Shown: piece by piece, positions 1-7,335 of the stretch | Layout: every line of letters begins with the position of its first letter | How positions within the stretch are numbered: the first letter of the stretch is position 1 | Source of the DNA: Marinilabiliales bacterium | Lineage (GTDB): Bacteria; Bacteroidota; Bacteroidia; Bacteroidales; UBA12077 | DNA length: 12,323 nt | Reading direction: 5' to 3' | Assembly (NCBI GenBank): GCA_002869305.1 | Contig: PKTC01000317.1 | Coordinates: 1-12,323, forward strand | Translations under genes and position numbers: made by a program | The notes under the pieces: model-generated | Told to the model about the DNA's origin: nothing | The model's input: only the letters and a program-made list of their open reading frames with translations | The model's database searches: none

Positions 1-1511
1 AACGCTTAAAATGGGAAGCAGAATTTGATGGCCTTAAAAAAATGCGAGATTGGATGCTAAAAGAAAAAATGGCCACAAAATCTGAATTAGATAAAGTTGA
101 AGAAGAAGCTTTAAATGAAGCCAAAATTGCTAAAAAAGAAGCCTGGAAGAAATTTAAATCTCCCGTGAAAGAAGAGAGAGATAAGTTAGTTGAATTAATT
201 GATAATCGTTCTTGTAAATGTAAAAGAGAAGGATACGATAAGGTTGGAACATTTACGAATGATCTTAAAAAGATTGTAGATCCAATTCGAAAAGATAATT
301 TTAGCACTGCTAAAAAAATCCTTCACCATGTTTGTGCTGATTGTAATATTCGTGAAAAGTTACAGAAAGATCTAACTCAATGGCTCGATAGAAATTATGA
401 AGATAATTATGAGCGTTATAATACAGCATTGCATAACGAATCTAAATTTTCAGCATTAAATGTAAAAGAAGTAAAACCGATCATAAAAGCTGATTCAAAA
501 GAAGTGGCTGGACGAGAGGTGTTACGCGATAACTGGGATTATTTATTCAATAAATACCCAAAATTGGTGACGTTTGGAGAAGATGCTGGTAATATTGGTG
601 GAGTAAACCAATCTTATGAGGGATTACAAAAGAAGTATGGTGAACTAAGAGTAACAGACACCGGAATAAGAGAACAAACAATTCTAGGACAAGGTATTGG
701 ATTGGCCTTACGAGGTTTAAGACCAGTAGCTGAAATCCAGTATTTCGATTACTTATTATATGCCTTACAAGGAATGAGTGATGATTTAGCCACCACACAT
801 TACCGAACTGCAGGTGGACAAGTAGCTCCTGTTATTATTAGTACTCGAGGGCACCGACTTGAAGGAATATGGCATTCAGGATCTCCTTTAAGTATGGTTA
901 TTAATTCTATTCGTGGGATTTATGTTTGCGTTCCAAGAAACATGACACAAGCTGCTGGATTTTACAATACTTTGCTCGAAGGCGAAGATCCTGCCTTGGT
1001 TATTGAACCTCTTAATGGCTATCGACTGCGTGAGCTACGTCCTGAGAATATTGGTGAGTATAAAATTCCACTTGGAATGCCTGAAATATTAAACGAAGGT
1101 ACAGATGTTACACTCGTAACCTATGGTTCTTGTGTTAGAATTGCACAGGATGCCATTGAACAATTGAAGGATTTTAATATTTCTGTTGAATTAATTGATG
1201 TTCAGACTTTATTGCCATTCGATCGCACTCACATGATTGCAAAATCAATCAAGAAAACCAATAGAGTAGTCTTTTTCGACGAAGACGTTACTGGTGGCGC
1301 AACGGCTTATATGATGCAAAAAGTACTGGAAGATCAAAGTGCTTATTTTCATTTGGATTCTGATCCAAGGACTGTAACAGCCAAAGATCACAGGCCAGCC
1401 TACGCCAGCGATGGTGATTATTTTTCTAATCCTAATGCTGAAGACGTTTTTGAGGCAGTTTATGCTATGATGAATGAAGCAGATCCTAAGAAATTTCCGG
1501 AACTGTATTAA
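1..1511 (+). CDS. 2-oxoacid dehydrogenase E1, fused alpha/beta subunits (3' part, partial)
   Basis: The reading frame is open from the first full codon (position 3) and the residues before the ATG at 42 fit the family, so the true start lies upstream of the window. What remains is the end of the E1 alpha half, a charged alpha-helical linker (about 42-480), and a complete transketolase-like E1 beta half (about 510-1511). Beta-half landmarks are FGEDAG (codons near 573-590, including the conserved thiamine-diphosphate Glu), VTDTGIREQ, AEIQYFDYL, RTRG-like STRGHRLEG, VPRNMTQAAGF, and the C-terminal DVQTLLPFD and VTAKDHRPAY stretches. The enzyme would decarboxylate a 2-oxoacid (pyruvate or branched-chain type) and pass the acyl group to an E2 lipoyl protein in the cytoplasm; the substrate cannot be read from this part. 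The linker holds a CxC and a CxxC pair (near 216-224 and 333-344), a possible metal site. It ends at a convergent hairpin. Confidence 0.9.
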   Translation, partial: RLKWEAEFDGLKKMRDWMLKEKMATKSELDKVEEEALNEAKIAKKEAWKKFKSPVKEERDKLVELIDNRSCKCKREGYDKVGTFTNDLKKIVDPIRKDNFSTAKKILHHVCADCNIREKLQKDLTQWLDRNYEDNYERYNTALHNESKFSALNVKEVKPIIKADSKEVAGREVLRDNWDYLFNKYPKLVTFGEDAGNIGGVNQSYEGLQKKYGELRVTDTGIREQTILGQGIGLALRGLRPVAEIQYFDYLLYALQGMSDDLATTHYRTAGGQVAPVIISTRGHRLEGIWHSGSPLSMVINSIRGIYVCVPRNMTQAAGFYNTLLEGEDPALVIEPLNGYRLRELRPENIGEYKIPLGMPEILNEGTDVTLVTYGSCVRIAQDAIEQLKDFNISVELIDVQTLLPFDRTHMIAKSIKKTNRVVFFDEDVTGGATAYMMQKVLEDQSAYFHLDSDPRTVTAKDHRPAYASDGDYFSNPNAEDVFEAVYAMMNEADPKKFPELY

Positions 1512-1525
1512 CGATTATTATGATC

Positions 1526-1556
1526 ATAAAAGCTGGAAATTAAATCCAGCTTTTAT
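1526..1556. terminator. Convergent hairpin terminator between E1 and PD40 genes
   Basis: A perfect 12-bp stem (1526-1537 ATAAAAGCTGGA pairing with 1545-1556) closes a 7-nt loop. Both arms carry T-rich ends, giving a T-run after the stem core on each strand. It lies just after the E1 stop at 1509-1511 and touches the PD40 gene stop codon (1556-1558 on the minus strand), so it can end transcripts from both sides. Confidence 0.8.
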
Positions 1557-2512
1557 TATTTAAAAATGTCTAATTCTCTTAATCGGATTCGGTATACATT
1601 GCCCAGTCCATTTTCAATTGATTGTGATTGATTGCTTAAATCCTGATAGCTTTTCTTTATACCTTCTGAGTAATTCAGTGAGCTTCCTCCAAAACGAGAA
1701 AAATAGAGAAATTCTCCATCCCAGGAAATATATGGACAATACTCGTAATCTTCTGTATTTACTTTTTCGCCAAGGTTTTCAGGACTAGTCCAAGCACCCG
1801 ATTCATTTTTAAAACTTACATAAAGATCTCCTCCACCATATCCACCTTCCCGATCGGAGGTAAATAGAATAAACCTTTCATCTTTTGCAATGAGAGGATC
1901 CCACTCTCTTGATGATGAATTAATGGGTTCACCAATATTATACACTTCTAGATCATCATTATTTTGAAAATATATGTCCCAGGAACCAACACCCTCAGGT
2001 TTGGTTGAGGTAAAATAAATATTATTTTTACCAGAGACCGACACATAATATTCATTATACTCGGAATTTATCTTTGAATTCAATGCTATTGGCTCACCCC
2101 ATTTACCATTTACCTTATCAACATACCAAATATTTGCATCATCCCGATCTGTATCATTCACTGACATGGGCCTCCTGGAACAAAAATACATACGATTACC
2201 GTCATCGCTTAAAAATGGATCAAAATCACTATAAACACCTGAGAATAAAACGACTTGAGGCTCTTCCCAATCTCCCTTCTTTTTTGTAACCGATACAATT
2301 GCATTATAGTTTTGATATGCATCTGCGATTGAGTAATAAAATTCATTCCCTGTTTCCGAAAATGAGGCATTCATTTCAAAGTTTGATGTACTAACAATAC
2401 CGGGTAAAAACAATTCAGCTGAGTTATCTGAAGTTGTTATTTTAATATTTTTATTATTACAACTAAATGGTAATGTGATTATTACAAATAAAAAATAATT
2501 TAATTTTCTCAT
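1556..2512 (-). CDS. PD40 (WD40-like) beta-propeller lipoprotein
   Basis: The 318-residue protein starts with a short signal peptide and a lipobox LPFSC (Cys18), so it is predicted to be lipid-anchored in the envelope. About five PD40/TolB-like repeats follow, with the usual D-P-x-x-x-x-D-G-x-x-x-x-F-x-S pattern: near residues 45-62, 96-113 (FDPFLSDDG, YFCSRRP), 153-172 (YYVSVSG, IYFTSTKPEG), 202-222 (WDPLIAKD, LFTSDREGG) and 257-274 (CPYISWDGEFLYFSR). A GGYGGGDLYVS stretch is typical of Bacteroidota proteins of this kind, often found with OmpA-like partners. No enzyme site is visible; binding or scaffolding is the best guess. It stands alone, convergent with the E1 gene and divergent from the nrf region. 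The family call is firm, the role unknown. Confidence 0.8.
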   Translation of the reverse strand: MRKLNYFLFVIITLPFSCNNKNIKITTSDNSAELFLPGIVSTSNFEMNASFSETGNEFYYSIADAYQNYNAIVSVTKKKGDWEEPQVVLFSGVYSDFDPFLSDDGNRMYFCSRRPMSVNDTDRDDANIWYVDKVNGKWGEPIALNSKINSEYNEYYVSVSGKNNIYFTSTKPEGVGSWDIYFQNNDDLEVYNIGEPINSSSREWDPLIAKDERFILFTSDREGGYGGGDLYVSFKNESGAWTSPENLGEKVNTEDYEYCPYISWDGEFLYFSRFGGSSLNYSEGIKKSYQDLSNQSQSIENGLGNVYRIRLRELDIFK

Positions 2513-2639
2513 GGGTTAACACGTTATTTAAAATTTAAGTTTCGAATTCTTTTCTATGATTATCTAATCAAGTTGTTCACTATTATATTTTGATTTTTTT
2601 TAATGCCAAATACAGAATATCTATTACCATTAAAATTTA

Positions 2640-2656
2640 TGTGATTGGAAATCACA
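2640..2656. promoter_or_regulatory. Crp/Fnr-type palindrome upstream of the small ORF-nrfHA block
   Basis: TGTGATTGGAAATCACA is a perfect inverted repeat with 7-nt arms and a 3-nt centre. The half-sites TGTGA/TCACA match those of Crp/Fnr-family regulators, including HcpR-type nitrosative-stress regulators, but the spacer between pentamers is 7 rather than the usual 6. It sits 47 bp before the ATG at 2703, in the only intergenic region upstream of nrfHA that is longer than 100 bp. Control of the downstream genes is inferred from position only. Confidence 0.45.
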
Positions 2657-2702
2657 AATGATTTATTTAATTTAACAGCGAACAACTAAAATTTAAAATA
2701 AA

Positions 2703-2939
2703 ATGGCCTTTAAGTTATTCAAAAAAAAGAGCAAAAAGAAACAACTTCAGGATTTAGATGGTATTCCATTATTTGTAGGCGATAAAGTTGACTGCTTAAG
2801 GTACGAGATGGGTGAAAGTATTATAATTGAAGGAGATAATGGTTTTGAATATGAATCCATTGCAACCAAGCAGAAAGTGAGTTATGTTAAGATGATTGAT
2901 GCTGCAACCTCTTTTCAGAAAGTAAGGAAATTAAATTAA
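2703..2939 (+). CDS. Small hypothetical protein upstream of nrfH
   Basis: The 78-residue product begins with a lysine-rich stretch (residues 4-14) and continues as an apparently beta-rich, globular segment (GIPLFVGDKVDCLRYEMGES, then SYVKMIDAAT). It has no signal peptide or membrane segment, so it is probably cytoplasmic. Composition resembles a small SH3/KOW-like barrel, but I do not recognise a family. Codon use looks like that of its neighbours and the frame is clean, which supports a real gene. It lies 47 bp after the Crp/Fnr-like palindrome and 80 bp before nrfH in the same direction; the 80-bp gap contains a weak hairpin, so co-transcription with nrfHA is uncertain. Confidence 0.65.
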   Translation: MAFKLFKKKSKKKQLQDLDGIPLFVGDKVDCLRYEMGESIIIEGDNGFEYESIATKQKVSYVKMIDAATSFQKVRKLN

Positions 2940-2961
2940 TTAAAAAATATAACTCTTTTTG

Positions 2962-2980
2962 GTATTTAAATACTTTTTTT
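2962..2980 (+). terminator. Weak hairpin with T-run between small ORF and nrfH
   Basis: The palindrome GTATTTAAATAC (2962-2973) is followed directly by seven T residues. The stem can only be about 4 bp with a 4-nt loop and is AT-rich, so it would be a weak terminator or attenuator at most. Confidence 0.25.
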
Positions 2981-3019
2981 CTTATTTTTACATTGTTATT
3001 TTATTAACATTAAATAAGT

Positions 3020-3598
3020 ATGAAGATTTTACCAAACATCACGCCTCCGCATCAATGGAAACTGCCCGTAACCATTGTACTTGCAATATTTCTTGGTCTC
3101 TACTTCTATTCGGTTTATTTATCAAATTTCGCTTCTTATCTTTCTGATAAGCCTGAGACATGCATAAATTGCCATATTATGGTGCCTCAGTATGCAACGT
3201 GGAATCACAGCTCTCATCGAGGAAAGGCATCCTGTAATGACTGTCATGTGCCTCATAATAATATATTTGAGAAATATTATTTTAAAGCAAAAGACGGTGC
3301 ACGTCATGCTACGATGTTTACCTTAAGACGAGAACCGCAAGTAATACATATAAAAGAAGCTGGAATTCAAGTTGTGCAAGAAAACTGTATTCGATGTCAT
3401 AGTCAACTTATATTAGCTTCTCAACAACAGATTAATAAAAAAGAATTCCATACGAATCGAACAACCAGATTGTGTTGGGACTGCCATAGAGAAACTCCGC
3501 ACGGGACTGTTAATAGTTTATCAATTGTACCAAATGCATTAGCTCCTCTGCCTAAAAGTCCAGTGCCTAAATGGCTTAAAGATTTAACTGAAGAATAA
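3020..3598 (+). CDS. nrfH: NrfH, tetraheme quinol dehydrogenase of nitrite reductase
   Basis: NrfH oxidises menaquinol at the cytoplasmic membrane and passes electrons to NrfA on the periplasmic side. The 192-residue protein has one N-terminal membrane anchor (about residues 14-35) and four c-type heme motifs: CINCH 48-52, CNDCH 72-76, CIRCH 123-127 and CWDCH 152-156. The first motif is followed by IM (Met54), matching the methionine next to heme 1 in the NrfH/NapC family. The order CNDCHVPH, then a Lys/Asp-containing stretch (FKAKDGARH, 88-96), then CIRCH and CWDCHRETPHG follows known NrfH proteins closely. The ATG at 3020 puts the anchor right at the N terminus. nrfA begins 16 bp after its stop, so the two form one transcription unit. 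All four motifs are intact, unlike in nrfA. Confidence 0.95.
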   Translation: MKILPNITPPHQWKLPVTIVLAIFLGLYFYSVYLSNFASYLSDKPETCINCHIMVPQYATWNHSSHRGKASCNDCHVPHNNIFEKYYFKAKDGARHATMFTLRREPQVIHIKEAGIQVVQENCIRCHSQLILASQQQINKKEFHTNRTTRLCWDCHRETPHGTVNSLSIVPNALAPLPKSPVPKWLKDLTEE

Positions 3599-3614
3599 CA
3601 TAAAACTAAATAAT

Positions 3615-5114
3615 ATGAAACCTATTAGCGATCAAATAAAAGAAAAACCATGGAAAGGATGGGTACTTTTTATTACTACTATAGTGATAGTTTTTTTTAT
3701 CGGATTATTAGCATCATCCATCATTGAAAGAAGAACCGAAGCTGTTTTTGCTTATACACCTAAAGTAGATCATACCCAGTGGGAACCAAGAAATAAAGTG
3801 TGGGGTGAGAATTTCCCTCGTCAATACAATAGACTTCTTAAAACAGAGGATCAGTCTTTTATGAGTAAATACAATGGTAGCTCGCAAAGAGATATGCTTG
3901 AAGAAGATCCAAGACTTGTTATTTTATGGGCAGGATATGGTTTTTCTAAAGAATATAATCAGGGAAAGGGACACGAACATGCTATTGATGATATTCGAAA
4001 AATTCTTAGAACAGGAGCTCCTGTAGATGGAAATAGCAGCCCAATGCCAAATACCTGCTGGACATGCAAGAGTCCTGATGTTCCGAGAAGAATGCAAGAA
4101 ATTGGAGTGGCAGAATTCTATAAAGGATCATGGGAAGAAGAAGGTCATCAGATTGTAAATAATATTGGTTGTGCGGATTGTCATGATGCAGAAAGTATGA
4201 ATCTGAGAATCTCAAGACCTGCATTGGTTGAAGCTTATCAAAAAATGGGTAAAGATATTGATGATGTGAGTCATCAGGATATGAGACAACTCGTTTGTGC
4301 ACAATGCCATGTGGAATATTACTTTGGTGAAGGAAAATATCTAATATTTCCATGGGAAAAAGGAACAAGTGTTGAAGCCATGGAAGCATATTATGACGAA
4401 CTGGAATTTAAAGATTGGATACACCCAATTAGTAAAGCTCCCATGCTTAAAGCGCAACATCCTGATTTTGAATTATTTCAAACTGGAATACATGCACAAA
4501 GAGGACTCGCCTGTGCAGACTGCAATATGCCTTATATGAGCGAAGGTGGACAAAAGTTTACGGATCATAAGATACAGAGTCCGTTAAATAATATTTCAAA
4601 TACATGTCAGGTTTGTCATAGAGAAGAAACTCAAGTTTTACTCTCTAATGTATATGAGCGTCAGGATAAAATTAAAGAAACAAGAGATAACCTTGAAGAT
4701 TTGATTGTGCGTGCTCATATTGAGGCTGGCAAAGCATGGGAATTAGGTGCGAATGAACAGCAGATGAAAGAAATTTTAATGGATATCAGACATGCTCAGT
4801 GGCGTTGGGATTATGTTGCAGCCAGCCACGGAGGTTCTTTCCACAGTCCAATAGAATCATCAAGAATTCTTGGAACTGGCTTAGAAGCTGCTCATGATGC
4901 AAGAATAAAACTCGCCAGGTTACTTGCATCGTTTGGTTACAATCAGGAAGTTCCTTACCCCGATATTGATACTAAGGAAAAAGCACAAAAGTACATAGGA
5001 CTGGATGCAGAAAAAATGAAAAATAGCAAGCAACGATTTCTTGATGAGGTGGTTCCAGAATGGGATAAGAAAGCGGTGGAAAGAGAAGCAACATATAAAA
5101 CTTCAGATATTTAA
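3615..5114 (+). CDS. nrfA: NrfA, pentaheme ammonia-forming nitrite reductase, heme 4 motif altered to CXXCN
   Basis: NrfA reduces nitrite to ammonium with six electrons in the periplasm. The 499-residue protein has an N-terminal membrane segment (about 14-36, signal anchor or uncleaved signal) and then the full catalytic domain. Heme motifs are CWTCK 148-152 (the lysine-ligated active-site heme), CADCH 186-190, CAQCH 228-232, CADCN 300-304 and CQVCH 331-335. Active-site residues match E. coli NrfA by spacing: Arg132 (20 residues before Lys152), Tyr235 and His282. The calcium ligands Glu234, Lys279 and Gln281 are also present. C-terminal landmarks HAQWRWDY and ASHGGSFHSP are intact. The odd point is Asn304 (AAT, 4524-4526) in place of the proximal histidine of heme 4; one C-to-A change from CAT explains it. 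The ORF is otherwise undamaged. Identity is certain; activity of this copy is doubtful. Confidence 0.95.
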   Translation: MKPISDQIKEKPWKGWVLFITTIVIVFFIGLLASSIIERRTEAVFAYTPKVDHTQWEPRNKVWGENFPRQYNRLLKTEDQSFMSKYNGSSQRDMLEEDPRLVILWAGYGFSKEYNQGKGHEHAIDDIRKILRTGAPVDGNSSPMPNTCWTCKSPDVPRRMQEIGVAEFYKGSWEEEGHQIVNNIGCADCHDAESMNLRISRPALVEAYQKMGKDIDDVSHQDMRQLVCAQCHVEYYFGEGKYLIFPWEKGTSVEAMEAYYDELEFKDWIHPISKAPMLKAQHPDFELFQTGIHAQRGLACADCNMPYMSEGGQKFTDHKIQSPLNNISNTCQVCHREETQVLLSNVYERQDKIKETRDNLEDLIVRAHIEAGKAWELGANEQQMKEILMDIRHAQWRWDYVAASHGGSFHSPIESSRILGTGLEAAHDARIKLARLLASFGYNQEVPYPDIDTKEKAQKYIGLDAEKMKNSKQRFLDEVVPEWDKKAVEREATYKTSDI

Positions 5115-5132
5115 AAAATCACTCTATAAAAT

Positions 5133-5164
5133 AAAAGCTTCCTATATTTTAGGAGGCTTTTTTG
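5133..5164 (+). terminator. Rho-independent terminator after nrfA
   Basis: A 12-bp stem with one G-U type pair (5133-5144 with 5150-5161, loop 5145-5149) ends in a run of T residues. It starts 18 bp after the nrfA stop and separates nrfHA from the OB-fold gene. Confidence 0.8.
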
Positions 5165-5218
5165 TTTAAAAACATCTTAAAAATAGTACATTTAGCATGT
5201 AATTATAAATAAGCTATT

Positions 5219-5905
5219 ATGAAAAATATGTATTTAATAATTGTATTGGTGCTGATCGCCCAATTTAGTTTTGGACAAAGTCAACACCAAACCGTTATTA
5301 ACCAAAATATGCGGACTGTACTCAGTACCGAAATCATACAAACTACCAATTATACTTATGTACAAGCCCGTGAAAAAGATAGCCTGATATGGATGGCAGT
5401 GCCTAAGATGGATGCAGTAAAAGGTAAAATATATTACTTTACCGGAGGTATGGAAATGGGACCTTTCAAAAGTAAAGAATTAGATAGAACCTTTGATCAG
5501 TTATTGTTTTTAGGATCTCTATCAGCTACTCCCGATCCTAATTTTAAAGGAGAAGTTTCCCATACTGCCGATGTACAAATTGAAAAGGAAAAAGTAAAAA
5601 TTGAATCAACAGAAGGAATTATTACAATACAGGAGCTCTTTGCCAATAAAGATAAATATGCCAATCAAGAAGTAACCGTAAAAGGAAAAGTAACCAAGTT
5701 CAGTGACATGATTATGCATCGCAACTGGATTCATATTCAGGATGGCACTAACCATGAAGGTGAATTTGACTTAACCATTACCAGTGATGAATATGTAAAA
5801 GTTGGTGATGTTGTATCCATAAAAGGTAAATTAACTCTGGATAAAGATTTTGGTTATGGATATTTTTACAAACTGATCATTGAAGAAGGTAAGCTTGTTA
5901 AGTAA
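5219..5905 (+). CDS. Exported OB-fold protein
   Basis: The 228-residue protein opens with a classic signal peptide (residues 1-19, ending FSFGQ), so it is exported. Residues about 40-105 form a small domain with the motif KGKIYYFTGGMEMGPFKSKELDR, which I see as a redox-neutral, non-heme module of unknown role. A charged linker (115-130) leads to an OB-fold of the tRNA-anti/nucleic-acid-binding type (136-226): EVTVKGKVTKFS, then HRNWIHIQDGT, then DVVSIKGKLTLDKDFGYGYFY. Periplasmic OB-folds of this kind are common near multiheme cytochromes in anaerobes, but a nucleic-acid role outside the cytoplasm is unlikely; protein or small-ligand binding is more plausible. It has no CXXCH motif. It is separated from nrfA by a terminator and ends in its own, so it is probably monocistronic. 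Function is not assigned. Confidence 0.75.
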   Translation: MKNMYLIIVLVLIAQFSFGQSQHQTVINQNMRTVLSTEIIQTTNYTYVQAREKDSLIWMAVPKMDAVKGKIYYFTGGMEMGPFKSKELDRTFDQLLFLGSLSATPDPNFKGEVSHTADVQIEKEKVKIESTEGIITIQELFANKDKYANQEVTVKGKVTKFSDMIMHRNWIHIQDGTNHEGEFDLTITSDEYVKVGDVVSIKGKLTLDKDFGYGYFYKLIIEEGKLVK

Positions 5906-5929
5906 ATTTAAATTAAATATACCATAGTT

Positions 5930-5960
5930 ATGCCGGTCTTTAAGCCGGCATCTTTGTTTT
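5930..5960 (+). terminator. Terminator after the OB-fold gene
   Basis: A GC-rich 7-bp stem ATGCCGG/CCGGCAT (5930-5936 with 5945-5951, 8-nt loop) is followed on the plus strand by CTTTGTTTT. On the minus strand the same hairpin lies 14 bp past the stop of the cytochrome-OmpA gene but lacks a T-run there, so it is only a weak stop for that operon. Confidence 0.7.
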
Positions 5961-5964
5961 AGAA

Positions 5965-7329
5965 TTATTGTTCTTTTGAGCTTATGATAAACTCCACTCT
6001 CCTGTTCTTTGCTCTCATACTTTCATTGGCATTCGAAATTAAAGGTTTTGTACCACCAAATCCTTTAGCTTTTATACGTTCGCTACGAACACCATAATTC
6101 TCCAGTATCTTTTTAACATTGTTTGCTCTTAAGAGAGAAAGCTCCATATTAAAATCAGCGTCACCAATATTATCGGTATGACCATGCAATTCGACAATCA
6201 GCCTTGGATTCCGAATTAAATATTCAGCAACCAATGATATGCTTGGAAGACTCTCTTCGCTAACTTCTTCTTCTGAAAACTCAAAAAGTATTGCCTGAAA
6301 CTCGGTAATCTTAAATTCCTTCTCTTTTATATCTATAACTTCAATTATGGGAACATCCTTGACCTCGTTTATTGAACTGTCCTGGGTTTTTACCAAATCG
6401 GCCAGCTCAGCACTTACATAATCCTTTGTATCTGCCGAATCTTGTATTATAGTAAGTTCAAGATCTTCATTATCTAAACTATCAGCATTTTGAGCCAGTG
6501 CAGCTTGCCTTAAACTATCTTCCAACAATGCTTGTTGTCTTTTACGCCTCTCGTTCATTTTGATAACGCTGGAGTCAATCTCCTGGATATGTTCCGTATA
6601 ATTTTGATATCTTAAAACAGGAATTGCTTTTTCTTCTTCCTTAGCAGTTAGAACCTCCTCAAAACTTCTGTCATACTCCTTTTTAGCATGGCATCCGGTT
6701 GCACAGGAGCCACCATTCTCAGAAACAATAAAGTTCATATCCATTTCCCAGTTACCAAATGGAACTTTTCCCTTAATCAGAAAGTTATTTTTTGTCCCGT
6801 GAGAATCATGACAGGTATTGCAAGACCGACCTTTTTCGCCGCTTATATGCAGAAAGTGCATGTTTTTATTACCGTGTCTAAAACCCGTATACTCTGTAAA
6901 TTCTGCGGTTAACAAATCAGGATCGTGGCATTCAAAACAAATAGCAAAATTTTCCGGTTTGGCTTCCGCATAATTACCTTCAGGGAAATTACTTTTTAGT
7001 ACAGAAACATAATTCGATGCATGCGGACTATGACAAATGATACAGCTCTCATCCGCAGGAGCATGAATAGTATTTCCTTCTTTCAGTTTCTGTTTTATAT
7101 TTTCTGTTTTTCCCGATTCGGTGGTATAAGTCCTCCCATGGCAACTTAAACATAGTTCCTTCTCCTGCTGCAGAATTATTCCTCTTTCGTCTGAACCATG
7201 CGGTGAATGACACTTGCTGCATGCATTTTCATCGTTCATAACTGCATGAACAAATTTCGAATTGCGTGTAGCTTCCTCTATATCTCCATGGCACATGTAA
7301 CAAAGGCTCTTGCTTTGCTCTACCAGCAA
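5965..7329 (-). CDS. C-terminal open segment: seven heme motifs plus OmpA domain
   Basis: The segment downstream of the TAA encodes six CXXCH, one CX3CH, a charged linker and the OmpA-type domain. The first usable start is a TTG (7329) inside a repeat, with no ribosome-binding site seen and no signal peptide. If translated separately it would stay in the cytoplasm and could not receive heme, so it is better read as the rest of the interrupted gene than as an independent gene. Confidence 0.5.
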   Translation of the reverse strand: MLVEQSKSLCYMCHGDIEEATRNSKFVHAVMNDENACSKCHSPHGSDERGIILQQEKELCLSCHGRTYTTESGKTENIKQKLKEGNTIHAPADESCIICHSPHASNYVSVLKSNFPEGNYAEAKPENFAICFECHDPDLLTAEFTEYTGFRHGNKNMHFLHISGEKGRSCNTCHDSHGTKNNFLIKGKVPFGNWEMDMNFIVSENGGSCATGCHAKKEYDRSFEEVLTAKEEEKAIPVLRYQNYTEHIQEIDSSVIKMNERRKRQQALLEDSLRQAALAQNADSLDNEDLELTIIQDSADTKDYVSAELADLVKTQDSSINEVKDVPIIEVIDIKEKEFKITEFQAILFEFSEEEVSEESLPSISLVAEYLIRNPRLIVELHGHTDNIGDADFNMELSLLRANNVKKILENYGVRSERIKAKGFGGTKPLISNANESMRAKNRRVEFIISSKEQ

Positions 7330-7335
7330 TTTTTC

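Noticed and set aside
2940..3019. Fnr-type or sigma-like promoter directly upstream of nrfH.
   Set aside because: I found no TTGAT-N4-ATCAA site and no convincing TAnnTTTG with an upstream TTG; the stretch is simply AT-rich.
2959..3147. Plus-strand ORF of 62 codons before nrfH.
   Set aside because: It overlaps nrfH in another frame, and the nrfH frame has four family heme motifs and a membrane anchor.
7327..7329. TTG at 7329 as a genuine start of a separate heme-OmpA gene.
   Set aside because: It falls inside a repeat, has no signal peptide or visible ribosome-binding site, and homology extends upstream to the TAA and beyond.
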